Shown: one piece after another, positions 1-7,290 of the stretch | How positions within the stretch are numbered: position 1 is the first letter of the stretch | How the letters are laid out: each line of letters begins with the position of its first letter | Assembly (NCBI GenBank): GCA_046050405.1 | Contig: JBJOPY010000223.1 | Span: 1 to 8,963 of the forward strand | DNA from: JADKCL01 sp046050405 | GTDB taxonomy: Bacteria > Bacteroidota > Bacteroidia > J057 > JADKCL01 | Length of the DNA stretch: 8,963 nt | Direction of reading: 5' to 3' | Notes under the pieces: generated by a model | The model's input: only the letters and a program-made list of their open reading frames with translations | Databases searched by the model: none | What the model was told of the DNA's origin: nothing | Position numbers and translations under genes: made by a program

Positions 1-2534
1 TGCTCCCCCATCCCGTCGGGGCAATTTTCCTGTTGTTTTTCGGCATGTTCATCCTCCTGACGACCCTGAAGGTCGATCCATTCAGCTCGGCCGTCGCCGC
101 CTTCGGCTTCATGCTGTGCACTTATTACTTCACGGTCATGGAAGCCGGCCACAATTCCAAGGTGAATGCCGTCGCCTACATGCCGCTGGTGCTGTCTGGT
201 GTGCTGATGCTGTACCGGGGCAGGTTCTGGCTAGGGTCTGCCATCACCATGCTGGCCATGGGGCTGGAGCTGAATGCCAATCACGTCCAGATCACCTACT
301 ACGGATTCTTCATCATCGGTGCGATCGTCGTCAGTGAGCTCATCCGCAATTCAAATGCCGCCGGGAAGGCAATCGCTTGGGTGGGCATCCTGGGCATATT
401 CACCAGCTGGGCCCTCCATCTGCCGAGAGCGGTCTGGATCGCAGGAATCCTGGCCACCATTGCAATCCCAGTCATCATGAAGGCACTCTCCCTGCGTGGG
501 AAGGGCAATTCCATCAAGGCCTGGCTGACGGGCAGGGAGCTGCCGGCGGAAGCGCGACCAGTCCGCACCTTTGTCTTGGCCACCATCCTGATGGGGCTGT
601 GCATGGGCATCTCGATTTCCCCGAATATCAGCCGCATCCTGACCAACAAGGAATATGTCGCTGAAACCATGCGCGGAGGCCCCGTCCATTCACGCGCAAG
701 CAATCCCGACAAGTCGGGCGAGAAAGGCGGATTGAGCAAAACATACGCCTATACCTGGAGCTACGGCGTGGCCGAGTCCTTTACCATCATCAACCCCTTC
801 TATTTCGGTGATGCCGTCCAAGCCAAGCTCGGCCAGGAGTCGGCCACATTCGACGTCCTGAAATCCCACCTGAATCCCCAAGGGGCGGAGCAGCTCGCCG
901 ACATCTGGCCGTCCTACATCGGCGACCAGCCCATGCACAGCGGCCCGACCTACATGGGCGTCGTGGTATGCTTCCTCTTTGTCCTCGGGCTGGTGGTCGT
1001 GCCCACGCGCCACCGCTGGTGGCTGCTGGGTGCCACGATCGTCTCGGTCATGCTCAGCTGGGGCCGCAACTTCCAGTGGTTTTCCGACCTGTTCTTCGAC
1101 AACCTTCCCCTCTACAACAACTTCCGGGCCGTCTCCATGTGGCTCACCATCACGAGCATTTGCATTTCCATCATGGGTGGGCTGGCATTGGCAGCGGTAT
1201 TCAGGGAGGGGGAAAGGAGGACGGAGAGGCAGCAAGCCATGCGAATCGGCATCGCTGCGGGTGCCACCATCTTCCTTCTGCTGATCCTCGCATGGTTTCA
1301 TCCGGGATCCGAGGTCCGTCAGCCCGATGACGCGCAGAGGATAGCGGGATTCCTGTCCCAGGTGGGCCTCAAGGATCCCGACCCCGGGATGGTCGCCGAC
1401 CTGGTGGATGCGCTGGCCACCGACCGGTCGGAGATGATTTCGAGCCAGGCCTACAAGGGAATCCTCCTCGTGATCCTGGCCGCCGGGGCCTTGATCGGTT
1501 ATGTCATGCTCCGAAAGAACCTCAGCTCCCGGGAAATGCGCCCGGTGGGGATCGGGGCGGTGTGCCTGATCCTCTTCGGACTGGTCTACTGGGATCTGGT
1601 GCCGGTGGACAAGCGGTATCTCAACGATCAAAGCTTCGTCCGGGCTTCCGACCAGATGGCGTACTTCAAGCCCTCGGCCTGCGACGCTGCCATCCGGCAA
1701 GACCCCGACCCCAACTACAGGGTGTTCAATCTCACGGGCAATTCCTGGAATGATGCCATGACTTCCTACCACCACAAGTCGATCGGGGGCTACAGTGCCG
1801 CCAAGTTGCAGCGTTACCAGGACTTGATCGACTTCCGCTTCGACACCGAGCGCCAGAGGATTCTGGAAGCACTGAATACACGCGACAGTATGCAGATGAA
1901 GCGGATCCTGGAGGCACTGCAAGCTGCGACGGCACTGAACATGCTGAACTGCAAGTACATGATCCTGGACAAAGGGAGCAGGCCCCTTCTCAATGCCTCG
2001 GCCATGGGGCACGCATGGATCGTGGGGGGCTACGAGGTCGTGGATGGGCCGGACCAGGCCATGGCCCGGCTGGAAGGGCTTGACCTCCGCGCCAAGCTTA
2101 TCGTCGAGCAATCATCGGACGAGCAGCTGAACGGATTCCAGGCCTCCGCCGACCCGTCGGCCACCGTGGCGCTGAAAAGCTGGCAGAGCAATGAAATCCA
2201 TTACCAGTTTGCCAGCACCGGCGGCAAGGAGCAGCTGGTGGTGTTTTCGGAGGTGTACTACAATTCGGGAAAAGGCTGGAAGGCCTATATCGATGGCCAG
2301 CCCGCAGGGCATTTCCGCTGCAACTATGTCTTGCGCGGGATGAAGGTGCCCAGCGGGAATCACGAGATTGTCTTCAAGATGGAACCGCAGTCCTACCGCA
2401 TGGGCGAGACCCTTGCCTTGGTGTTTTCACTGCTGCTGTTTGCGATTGCCGCAGGGTCGGTCTACATGGACTACAAGACGGGCGGCAAGGACGATGAAAC
2501 GACCGATGGCGCCCCTGCCTCCAGGAAGGCCTAA
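1..2534 (+). CDS. YfhO-family polytopic membrane protein (5' partial)
   Basis: The frame is open from base 3 to the window edge. A TTG at 33 is available, but ten in-frame codons before it (LPHPVGAIFL) continue the family's conserved N-terminal region, so the true start lies left of the window. About 843 residues are visible. Counting from base 33, there are roughly 14-15 hydrophobic segments: eight between residues 1 and 196, about six between 305 and 525, and one near the C-terminus (about 798-818). Conserved family features are AGHNSKVNAVAYM (38-50), the WSYGVAES stretch (242-249), YIGDQPMHSGPTYMG (295-309) and PLYNNFRAVS (359-368). A large soluble domain precedes the last segment. YfhO proteins are GT-C-like membrane proteins; Bacillus YfhO is linked to lipoteichoic acid glycosylation, while the substrate in Gram-negative bacteria is unknown. 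It is the first visible gene of a tight operon and ends 9 nt before the glycosyltransferase. Family assignment is firm; the role in glycan transfer is inferred. Confidence 0.9.
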   Translation, partial: LPHPVGAIFLLFFGMFILLTTLKVDPFSSAVAAFGFMLCTYYFTVMEAGHNSKVNAVAYMPLVLSGVLMLYRGRFWLGSAITMLAMGLELNANHVQITYYGFFIIGAIVVSELIRNSNAAGKAIAWVGILGIFTSWALHLPRAVWIAGILATIAIPVIMKALSLRGKGNSIKAWLTGRELPAEARPVRTFVLATILMGLCMGISISPNISRILTNKEYVAETMRGGPVHSRASNPDKSGEKGGLSKTYAYTWSYGVAESFTIINPFYFGDAVQAKLGQESATFDVLKSHLNPQGAEQLADIWPSYIGDQPMHSGPTYMGVVVCFLFVLGLVVVPTRHRWWLLGATIVSVMLSWGRNFQWFSDLFFDNLPLYNNFRAVSMWLTITSICISIMGGLALAAVFREGERRTERQQAMRIGIAAGATIFLLLILAWFHPGSEVRQPDDAQRIAGFLSQVGLKDPDPGMVADLVDALATDRSEMISSQAYKGILLVILAAGALIGYVMLRKNLSSREMRPVGIGAVCLILFGLVYWDLVPVDKRYLNDQSFVRASDQMAYFKPSACDAAIRQDPDPNYRVFNLTGNSWNDAMTSYHHKSIGGYSAAKLQRYQDLIDFRFDTERQRILEALNTRDSMQMKRILEALQAATALNMLNCKYMILDKGSRPLLNASAMGHAWIVGGYEVVDGPDQAMARLEGLDLRAKLIVEQSSDEQLNGFQASADPSATVALKSWQSNEIHYQFASTGGKEQLVVFSEVYYNSGKGWKAYIDGQPAGHFRCNYVLRGMKVPSGNHEIVFKMEPQSYRMGETLALVFSLLLFAIAAGSVYMDYKTGGKDDETTDGAPASRKA

Positions 2535-2543
2535 GCACCCTGC

Positions 2544-3842
2544 ATGAAAAGAGTGCTGATCATCACCTACTACTGGCCCCCCAGTGGAGGATCCGGCGTC
2601 CAACGGTGGCTCAAGAGCGTGCGCTACCTCCGGGATTTCGGGTGGGAGCCGATTGTCTACACCGCCCTGGACAGCGAATACCCGGTGATCGACGAGTCCC
2701 TCGAGGCCCAGGTGCCCGAGGGGGTGGAGGTGATCCGCCGCCCGATTTGGGAGCCGTACAAGCTGTACAAGCGTTTCACAGGGCGCAAGGAGGGGCAGCG
2801 GGTGGTTTCCGGCTTCCTCAACGAGAAGAAGCCCAGCCTCAGCCTGCGCATTTCGATGTGGATCCGGGGCAATGTCTTCATACCCGATGCACGGAGGTTC
2901 TGGATCCGGCCCAGCGTCCGGCATCTCCTGGGATATCTGAAGGAGCATCCGGTGGACATCATCGTGTCCACAGGGCCGCCGCACTCGATGCACCGGATCG
3001 CGCTGAAGATCAAGCGGAAGGCAGGATTGCCCTGGCTGGCGGACTTCCGGGATCCATGGACCAACATCGACTTTTACAAGGAGCTGATGCTGAGCAGATG
3101 GGCGGACCGCAAGCACCACCGGCTGGAGAAGGAGGTCGTCTCAGAGGCGGACTGCGTCGTGGTCGTCGGCAACCAGATGCGGGAGGAGTTCGAGCAGCTC
3201 TCAGGCCGGAGGGTGGAGGTGGTTCCCAACGGGTATGATAAAGCCGACCTCTGGCCACAGCCCCGGGAAGCCCGCGACAAGAAATTCAGCCTGATCCATA
3301 TCGGCCTCCTGAATCAGCACCGCAACCATGAGGCCTTCTGGACGGCCTGTGCCGAGCTGAAGGAGGAGATTCCCGGATTCGGGGACGACCTGGTGGTGAG
3401 GCTGGTGGGGAAAGTGGATGTCAGTGCCGGCGAGAGCATCCGCCGGAACGGAATGGGCGGGCAGGTCGAGACGATCGACTATCTGCCGCAGGCCGAGGCC
3501 ATCCAGCAGCAGGGGAGGGCACAGGTGCTCCTCCTCTTCATCAACGACACCCCCAATGCCAAGGGAGTGGTCACCGGGAAGATCTTCGAGTACCTCGCAA
3601 GCGGACGGCCGGTCCTGTGCATCGGCCCAGAGGACGGCGATGCCGCCCACATCATCCGTGAGGCCAATGCAGGCCTCGTGGCCGGGTTTAAAGACAAACA
3701 GAAGATGAAGGCGCACATCGCGCATTACTACGATCGTTACAGGGCGGGCACCTTGGAGGTCAGCAGCCAAGGCATCGCCGCATTTTCCCGGAAGGCATTG
3801 ACAGGCAGATTCGCCCGACTGTTTGAATCCATCACCCCATGA
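2544..3842 (+). CDS. GT-B glycosyltransferase, family 4-like
   Basis: This 432-residue protein has the GT-B two-Rossmann layout. The N-terminal domain begins MKRVLIITYYWPPSGGSGVQ with the glycine-rich loop at residues 14-18. ADFRDPWTN lies at 166-174 and VPNGYD, near the start of the C-terminal domain, at 227-232. The C-terminal domain carries GKIFEYLASGRPVL (346-359), the usual donor-binding region of GT4-like enzymes. No signal peptide or convincing membrane segment is seen, so it should act on the cytoplasmic face of the inner membrane, moving a sugar from a nucleotide donor to a lipid-linked or protein acceptor. The start lies 9 nt after the upstream stop; the only purine-rich stretch (AGGAAGG, 2523-2529) is 14 nt away, so coupling to the upstream gene is likely. 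The last codons overlap the epimerase start by 4 nt (ATGA). Donor and acceptor cannot be read from sequence. Confidence 0.92.
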   Translation: MKRVLIITYYWPPSGGSGVQRWLKSVRYLRDFGWEPIVYTALDSEYPVIDESLEAQVPEGVEVIRRPIWEPYKLYKRFTGRKEGQRVVSGFLNEKKPSLSLRISMWIRGNVFIPDARRFWIRPSVRHLLGYLKEHPVDIIVSTGPPHSMHRIALKIKRKAGLPWLADFRDPWTNIDFYKELMLSRWADRKHHRLEKEVVSEADCVVVVGNQMREEFEQLSGRRVEVVPNGYDKADLWPQPREARDKKFSLIHIGLLNQHRNHEAFWTACAELKEEIPGFGDDLVVRLVGKVDVSAGESIRRNGMGGQVETIDYLPQAEAIQQQGRAQVLLLFINDTPNAKGVVTGKIFEYLASGRPVLCIGPEDGDAAHIIREANAGLVAGFKDKQKMKAHIAHYYDRYRAGTLEVSSQGIAAFSRKALTGRFARLFESITP

Positions 3843-4999
3843 TCAAGGTTGTCACCATCATCGGCGCTCGGCCGCAGTTCATCAAGGCGGCTGCCATCAG
3901 CAGGGCGGTTCACCGCCATCACGCGGACAATGTCCGGGAAGTGATCGTCCATACCGGTCAGCACTATGATGACAACATGTCGCAGGTGTTTTTCGACGAG
4001 ATGGGGATTCCCCGCCCCGACCATCGGATGGAAGCCGGTTCGGGCAGGCACGGGATGCAGACGGCAGCCATGATCTCCGGCATCGAGGAGATCCTCCTGG
4101 AAGAGAAGCCGGACGGCATCATCCTTTACGGGGACACGAACAGCACACTCGCCGGGGCGATCGCAGCCAGCAAGCTGTACCTGCCCATCGCCCACGTGGA
4201 GGCGGGACTGCGCTCCCATGACAAGCGCATGCCCGAGGAGATCAACCGGATACTGTGCGACCATGTCTCGACCTTCCTGTTCAGCCCGACGGCCACAGGC
4301 TTCCAGAACCTGGTCCATGAAGGTTTCATGCAGGGCAATCCAGGGCCCTACTCCATGGACAACCCGAGGATTTACCACTGCGGGGATGTCATGTATGACA
4401 ATACCCTTTTCTTCCGGGATTTTGCACGGGAATCCGTCGATCCCGTCCGGGATCTGGGACTGGAGCATGGCCGGTTCATCCTGGGAACGATCCACCGGAA
4501 CACGAATACCGACGTTCCGGAACGGCTGGGCAACATCTTCCGGGCAATGCTGCAGCTCACGGAGGAGCAGGGGGAGACCATCCTGCTCCCGCTGCACCCG
4601 AGGACGAGGAAGGTGCTGGATTCCAACCTGGAGCCTGCCCTGCTGAAGCAGCTGGGCAGCAGCGGCCGGCTGAAGCTGATCCCGCCGGTTTCGTTCTTGG
4701 AAATGACAGCCCTGGAGGATGCATGCAAGCTGGTGATGACCGATTCCGGGGGTGTGCAGAAGGAGAGTTTCTTCCTGGAAAAACCCTGCATCGTCCTGCG
4801 CCCGCAGACCGAATGGGTCGAGCTGGTGGAGGCAGGCACCGCCATCCTCGCCGACGCCGACCCCCGGCGCATCCTGGATGCATTCGCCCATTTCCAGCAG
4901 GCCAAGGCCCTCGAGTTCCCGAGGATGTTCGGGGACGGCCATGCCGCCGAGTTCATTGTGGATGAGATCGTCCGGCAATTGCAAGATCAAAAGGGCTGA
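3839..4999 (+). CDS. wecB: UDP-N-acetylglucosamine 2-epimerase, non-hydrolysing (WecB/WbpI type)
   Basis: This 386-residue protein has the normal family length. Enzymes of this family invert C2 of UDP-GlcNAc (giving UDP-ManNAc) or of a 2,3-diacetamido uronic relative, in the cytoplasm. Visible motifs are GARPQFIK (9-16), QHYDDNMS (41-48), GDTNSTLA (98-105), HVEAGLRS (119-126), MPEEINR (131-137), GTIHRNTNTD (216-225) and DSGGVQKE (302-309). By analogy with E. coli WecB, the likely catalytic residues are D99, E121, one of the PEE glutamates and H219; all are present. GARPQFIK and DSGGVQKE, in place of GTRPE-IK and DSGGIQEE, are more typical of the WbpI-like branch that acts on UDP-GlcNAc3NAcA, so the exact substrate is open. 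The start codon overlaps the glycosyltransferase stop (ATGA), and no Shine-Dalgarno is seen, which points to translational coupling. The symbol marks the family and does not assert enterobacterial common antigen synthesis. Confidence 0.93.
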   Translation: MIKVVTIIGARPQFIKAAAISRAVHRHHADNVREVIVHTGQHYDDNMSQVFFDEMGIPRPDHRMEAGSGRHGMQTAAMISGIEEILLEEKPDGIILYGDTNSTLAGAIAASKLYLPIAHVEAGLRSHDKRMPEEINRILCDHVSTFLFSPTATGFQNLVHEGFMQGNPGPYSMDNPRIYHCGDVMYDNTLFFRDFARESVDPVRDLGLEHGRFILGTIHRNTNTDVPERLGNIFRAMLQLTEEQGETILLPLHPRTRKVLDSNLEPALLKQLGSSGRLKLIPPVSFLEMTALEDACKLVMTDSGGVQKESFFLEKPCIVLRPQTEWVELVEAGTAILADADPRRILDAFAHFQQAKALEFPRMFGDGHAAEFIVDEIVRQLQDQKG

Positions 5000-5001
5000 G
5001 G
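4991..5001 (+). promoter_or_regulatory. possible ribosome binding site of the carbamoyltransferase gene
   Basis: AAGGGCTGAGG is a purine-rich stretch spanning the end of the epimerase gene, with its GAGG 7 nt before the ATG at 5009. It is the best Shine-Dalgarno-like site in the operon and supports this ATG, although Bacteroidota genes often lack such sites. Confidence 0.35.
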
Positions 5002-5008
5002 TTTCAGG

Positions 5009-6868
5009 ATGAAGATTCTGGGCATATCGGCGTATTACCATGATTCTGCGGCGGCGGTCACCGTGGAGGGGAAGGTCATCGCTGCCGCACAGGAGGAGCG
5101 CTTCACGCGGAAAAAGCATGACCCGGGCTTTCCCTCCCGGGCAGTGGAATTTTGCATGGAATACAGCGGGCTGGGGTGGGGGGAGCTCGATGCGGTGGCC
5201 TTCTATGACAAGCCGTTCCTGAAATTCGAGCGGTTGCTGGAAACCTATTACAGCCTTGCACCCCGGGGATTGGCCTCCTTCTGGAAGGCGGTTCCGGTCT
5301 GGATCAAGGAGAAGCTGTTCCTGAAGAAGCTGCTGAAGGATGAGCTCAAGAAGCTGGGCAGGATCGATTGGGGAAAGACCAGGCTGCTGTTTCCGGAGCA
5401 CCACCTCTCCCATGCCGCAAGCACGTTCTACTGCTCTCCATTCCAGAAGGCTGCGATTCTGACCTTGGACGGGGTCGGTGAATGGGCCACGGCAAGCATC
5501 TGCATGGGCACGGGAAAGAACATCAAAATCCTCCGGGAGCTCAGGTTCCCGCACTCCCTGGGGTTGCTGTACTCGGCCTTCACCTATTACCTGGGCTTCC
5601 GGGTGAATTCCGGGGAATACAAATTGATGGGACTGGCACCCTACGGGAATGCCGGCTCGGCAGCGGTGGCGGATTTCAAGCGGGCCATCCTCTCCACCCT
5701 CATCGACCTTAAAGAGGACGGATCCATCTGGCTCGACCAGAGGTACTTCGGCTATGCTTCCAGCCTTCGGATGGTGAATGAACCCAAGTGGGAGAAGCTG
5801 TTCGGCTTCCCGAGGCGGGAACCGGAGGCGGCACTGGAGCAGCGGCATTGCGACCTCGCGCTTGCCATACAGGAGGTGACCGAGGAGGCCGTGCTGCGAA
5901 TGGCGTGCGAGGCACGCAGGTTGACGGGTGCCAAGCACCTCTGCCTTGCGGGCGGAGTCGCGTTGAATTGTGTCGCGAACGGGAGGCTGCAATCGGCAGG
6001 GATTTTCGAGGAGGTCTTTATCGTGCCCCCAGCGGGCGATGCAGGCGGTTCACTCGGTGCGGCCTTGGCCGCCGAGCACATTTACTTCGGGAAGGAGCGC
6101 CACCCGCAGCAGCCCGATGCCTTGCAGGGCGCCTACCTGGGGCCGGAATACGCCTGGAAGGAGATCGAACAGATGGCCCGCCGCCACATGGCCGTCTTCC
6201 GGAAATTCGAGACCTGCCACGAACTCGCGACCACGACCGCCGCGCTCCTGGCAGAGGGCAATGTCGTGGGATGGTTCCAGGGGCGAATGGAATTCGGGCC
6301 CAGGGCACTGGGGAACCGCAGCATCCTCGGCGACGCACGGAACCCGGAAATGCAGAAGCGGCTCAACCTCAAGGTCAAATGCAGGGAAAGTTTCCGCCCC
6401 TTCGCGCCATCCGTCCTGGAAGAACATGCGGGAGAATACTTCGCCTGCCCGTCCCCCTCGCCCTACATGCTGCAGGTGCACCCGGTCGTTGCGGGGCGTT
6501 GCCATCCGTTTCCGCCGGACTATGCCCTGCGGGACATCCGTGGCAAACTCTACCACCTGCGGTCCGACATCCCGGCAGTCACCCACATCGACCTTTCCGC
6601 ACGGATACAGACAGTGAGCAAGGCCACGAATCCCCGTTACTGGGAATTGATCGAGGCGTTTCGGAAACTGACGGGCACCGCCCTGGTCGTCAATACCAGC
6701 TTCAATGTCCGTGGCGAGCCGATGGTGTGCACGCCCGAGGATGCCTACCGGTGTTTCATGCGGACGGAGATCGACTTTCTCGTGCTGGGGGATTTCCTGT
6801 TCGCGAAGCGCGAACAGCCCGAATGGGCCGGGAAGGACGGATGGCAGATGGAATACGCCCTGGATTGA
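5009..6868 (+). CDS. carbamoyltransferase, NodU/TobZ/SxtI family
   Basis: This 619-residue protein has the usual length for the family, whose members make carbamoyl-adenylate from carbamoyl phosphate and ATP and pass the carbamoyl group to a hydroxyl on a sugar or natural product. The N-terminal Kae1-like domain starts GISAYYHDSAAAV (5-17) with QEERFTRKKHD (28-38). The metal-binding HHLSHAAS is at 131-138, LTLDGVGEW at 151-159, SGEYKLMGLAPYG at 201-213 and LAGGVALNCVANGRL at 313-327. The C-terminal domain has GRMEFGPRALGNRSIL (425-440), SFRPFAPSVL (461-470) and VNTSFNVRGEPMV (561-573). All motifs I know for the family are intact. No signal peptide or membrane segment is visible, so it is cytoplasmic. 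It starts 9 nt after the epimerase and is followed 2 nt later by an SxtJ-type gene, the same order as sxtI-sxtJ in saxitoxin clusters. The glycan context suggests carbamoylation of a sugar; the acceptor is unknown. Confidence 0.95.
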   Translation: MKILGISAYYHDSAAAVTVEGKVIAAAQEERFTRKKHDPGFPSRAVEFCMEYSGLGWGELDAVAFYDKPFLKFERLLETYYSLAPRGLASFWKAVPVWIKEKLFLKKLLKDELKKLGRIDWGKTRLLFPEHHLSHAASTFYCSPFQKAAILTLDGVGEWATASICMGTGKNIKILRELRFPHSLGLLYSAFTYYLGFRVNSGEYKLMGLAPYGNAGSAAVADFKRAILSTLIDLKEDGSIWLDQRYFGYASSLRMVNEPKWEKLFGFPRREPEAALEQRHCDLALAIQEVTEEAVLRMACEARRLTGAKHLCLAGGVALNCVANGRLQSAGIFEEVFIVPPAGDAGGSLGAALAAEHIYFGKERHPQQPDALQGAYLGPEYAWKEIEQMARRHMAVFRKFETCHELATTTAALLAEGNVVGWFQGRMEFGPRALGNRSILGDARNPEMQKRLNLKVKCRESFRPFAPSVLEEHAGEYFACPSPSPYMLQVHPVVAGRCHPFPPDYALRDIRGKLYHLRSDIPAVTHIDLSARIQTVSKATNPRYWELIEAFRKLTGTALVVNTSFNVRGEPMVCTPEDAYRCFMRTEIDFLVLGDFLFAKREQPEWAGKDGWQMEYALD

Positions 6869-6870
6869 AG

Positions 6871-7236
6871 ATGGAAGCACGCGGAAAGCACATCGAAACC
6901 TTGCTGGTGATCGTCCTCGGGATGACGGGGGCCTATTTCCTCACCCGCCGGGAAGAATTCCTCTACGCTGGTGCAGGGCTTGGGGTGACCGGCCTGGCCA
7001 TCCCGGCTGCGGCCAGGTACATTCATGCGGGATGGATGGGACTGGCGAGCGTCCTGGGATTCATCCACTCCCATCTCATCCTTGGACTGGTGTTCTTCTT
7101 GATGCTGACCCCGCTGGCCTGGCTGCGGCGGCTGTCCGCAGATGACCCTTTGCAGCGAAGGAAGGGCTTGCGGAAGAGCCATTTCGTGGAAAGGGAGCAT
7201 CTCTACGAGGCCAGGGACATGGAGAACCCCTGGTGA
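6871..7236 (+). CDS. SxtJ-family small membrane protein
   Basis: This gives 121 residues from the ATG at 6871, 2 nt after the carbamoyltransferase stop. The same frame stays open far to the left inside the carbamoyltransferase gene, but that upstream part is a shadow reading. Three hydrophobic segments are visible, at about residues 10-25, 31-48 and 58-86. The core LGLVFFLMLTPLAWLRR (71-87), followed by DDPLQRR (91-97) and FVERE (105-109), is the signature I associate with SxtJ, a protein of unknown function named after the saxitoxin cluster and commonly encoded next to NodU-type carbamoyltransferases. The charged C-terminal tail is probably cytoplasmic. A plausible role, by inference only, is tethering the carbamoyltransferase or its lipid-linked substrate at the membrane. 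The small DUF5989/SxtK-like gene that often sits beside this pair is not present here. Translation is probably coupled, as no clear Shine-Dalgarno is visible. Confidence 0.85.
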   Translation: MEARGKHIETLLVIVLGMTGAYFLTRREEFLYAGAGLGVTGLAIPAAARYIHAGWMGLASVLGFIHSHLILGLVFFLMLTPLAWLRRLSADDPLQRRKGLRKSHFVEREHLYEARDMENPW

Positions 7237-7271
7237 TCCAGGGAGCCCCACGGGTTTCCGGCCCCATCTTC

Positions 7272-7290
7272 AGGTTCCTGCGGGGAACCT
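7272..7290. terminator. hairpin at the convergent junction, possible bidirectional terminator
   Basis: AGGTTCC (7272-7278) and GGAACCT (7284-7290) form a perfect 7-bp stem around a 5-nt loop, between the end of the SxtJ gene (7236) and the end of the minus-strand oxidoreductase (7289). The left position suits termination of the plus-strand operon, and the stem touches the oxidoreductase stop codon. Neither side has a T-run, so it is not a textbook intrinsic terminator; it may instead be a 3'-end stabilising stem. Confidence 0.4.

Noticed and set aside
33..35. TTG at 33 as the true start of the YfhO-family protein
   Set aside because: The frame is open upstream and those codons encode LPHPVG-type sequence expected inside the family's N-terminal region, so the gene begins outside the window.
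690..2111. Minus-strand open frame of 473 codons opposite the YfhO gene
   Set aside because: It has the same codon register as the YfhO frame. Its His/Gly/Val/Asp-rich translation is typical of an antisense shadow.
2427..3119. Minus-strand open frame of 230 codons opposite the YfhO / glycosyltransferase boundary
   Set aside because: It lies across two well-supported plus-strand genes, and its translation has no recognisable domain.
3737..5992. Minus-strand open frame of 751 codons opposite the epimerase and carbamoyltransferase genes
   Set aside because: It is in exact codon register with both plus-strand genes, so it stays open simply because TTA, CTA and TCA codons are avoided there in this GC-rich genome. 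The translation resembles no family and the plus-strand proteins are unmistakable.
5788..6870. Apparent 361-residue N-terminal extension of the SxtJ protein overlapping the carbamoyltransferase gene
   Set aside because: It is an alternative-frame shadow of the carbamoyltransferase: Arg/Gly/Ala/Pro-rich, with no recognisable domain. The SxtJ-like sequence begins cleanly at the ATG at 6871.
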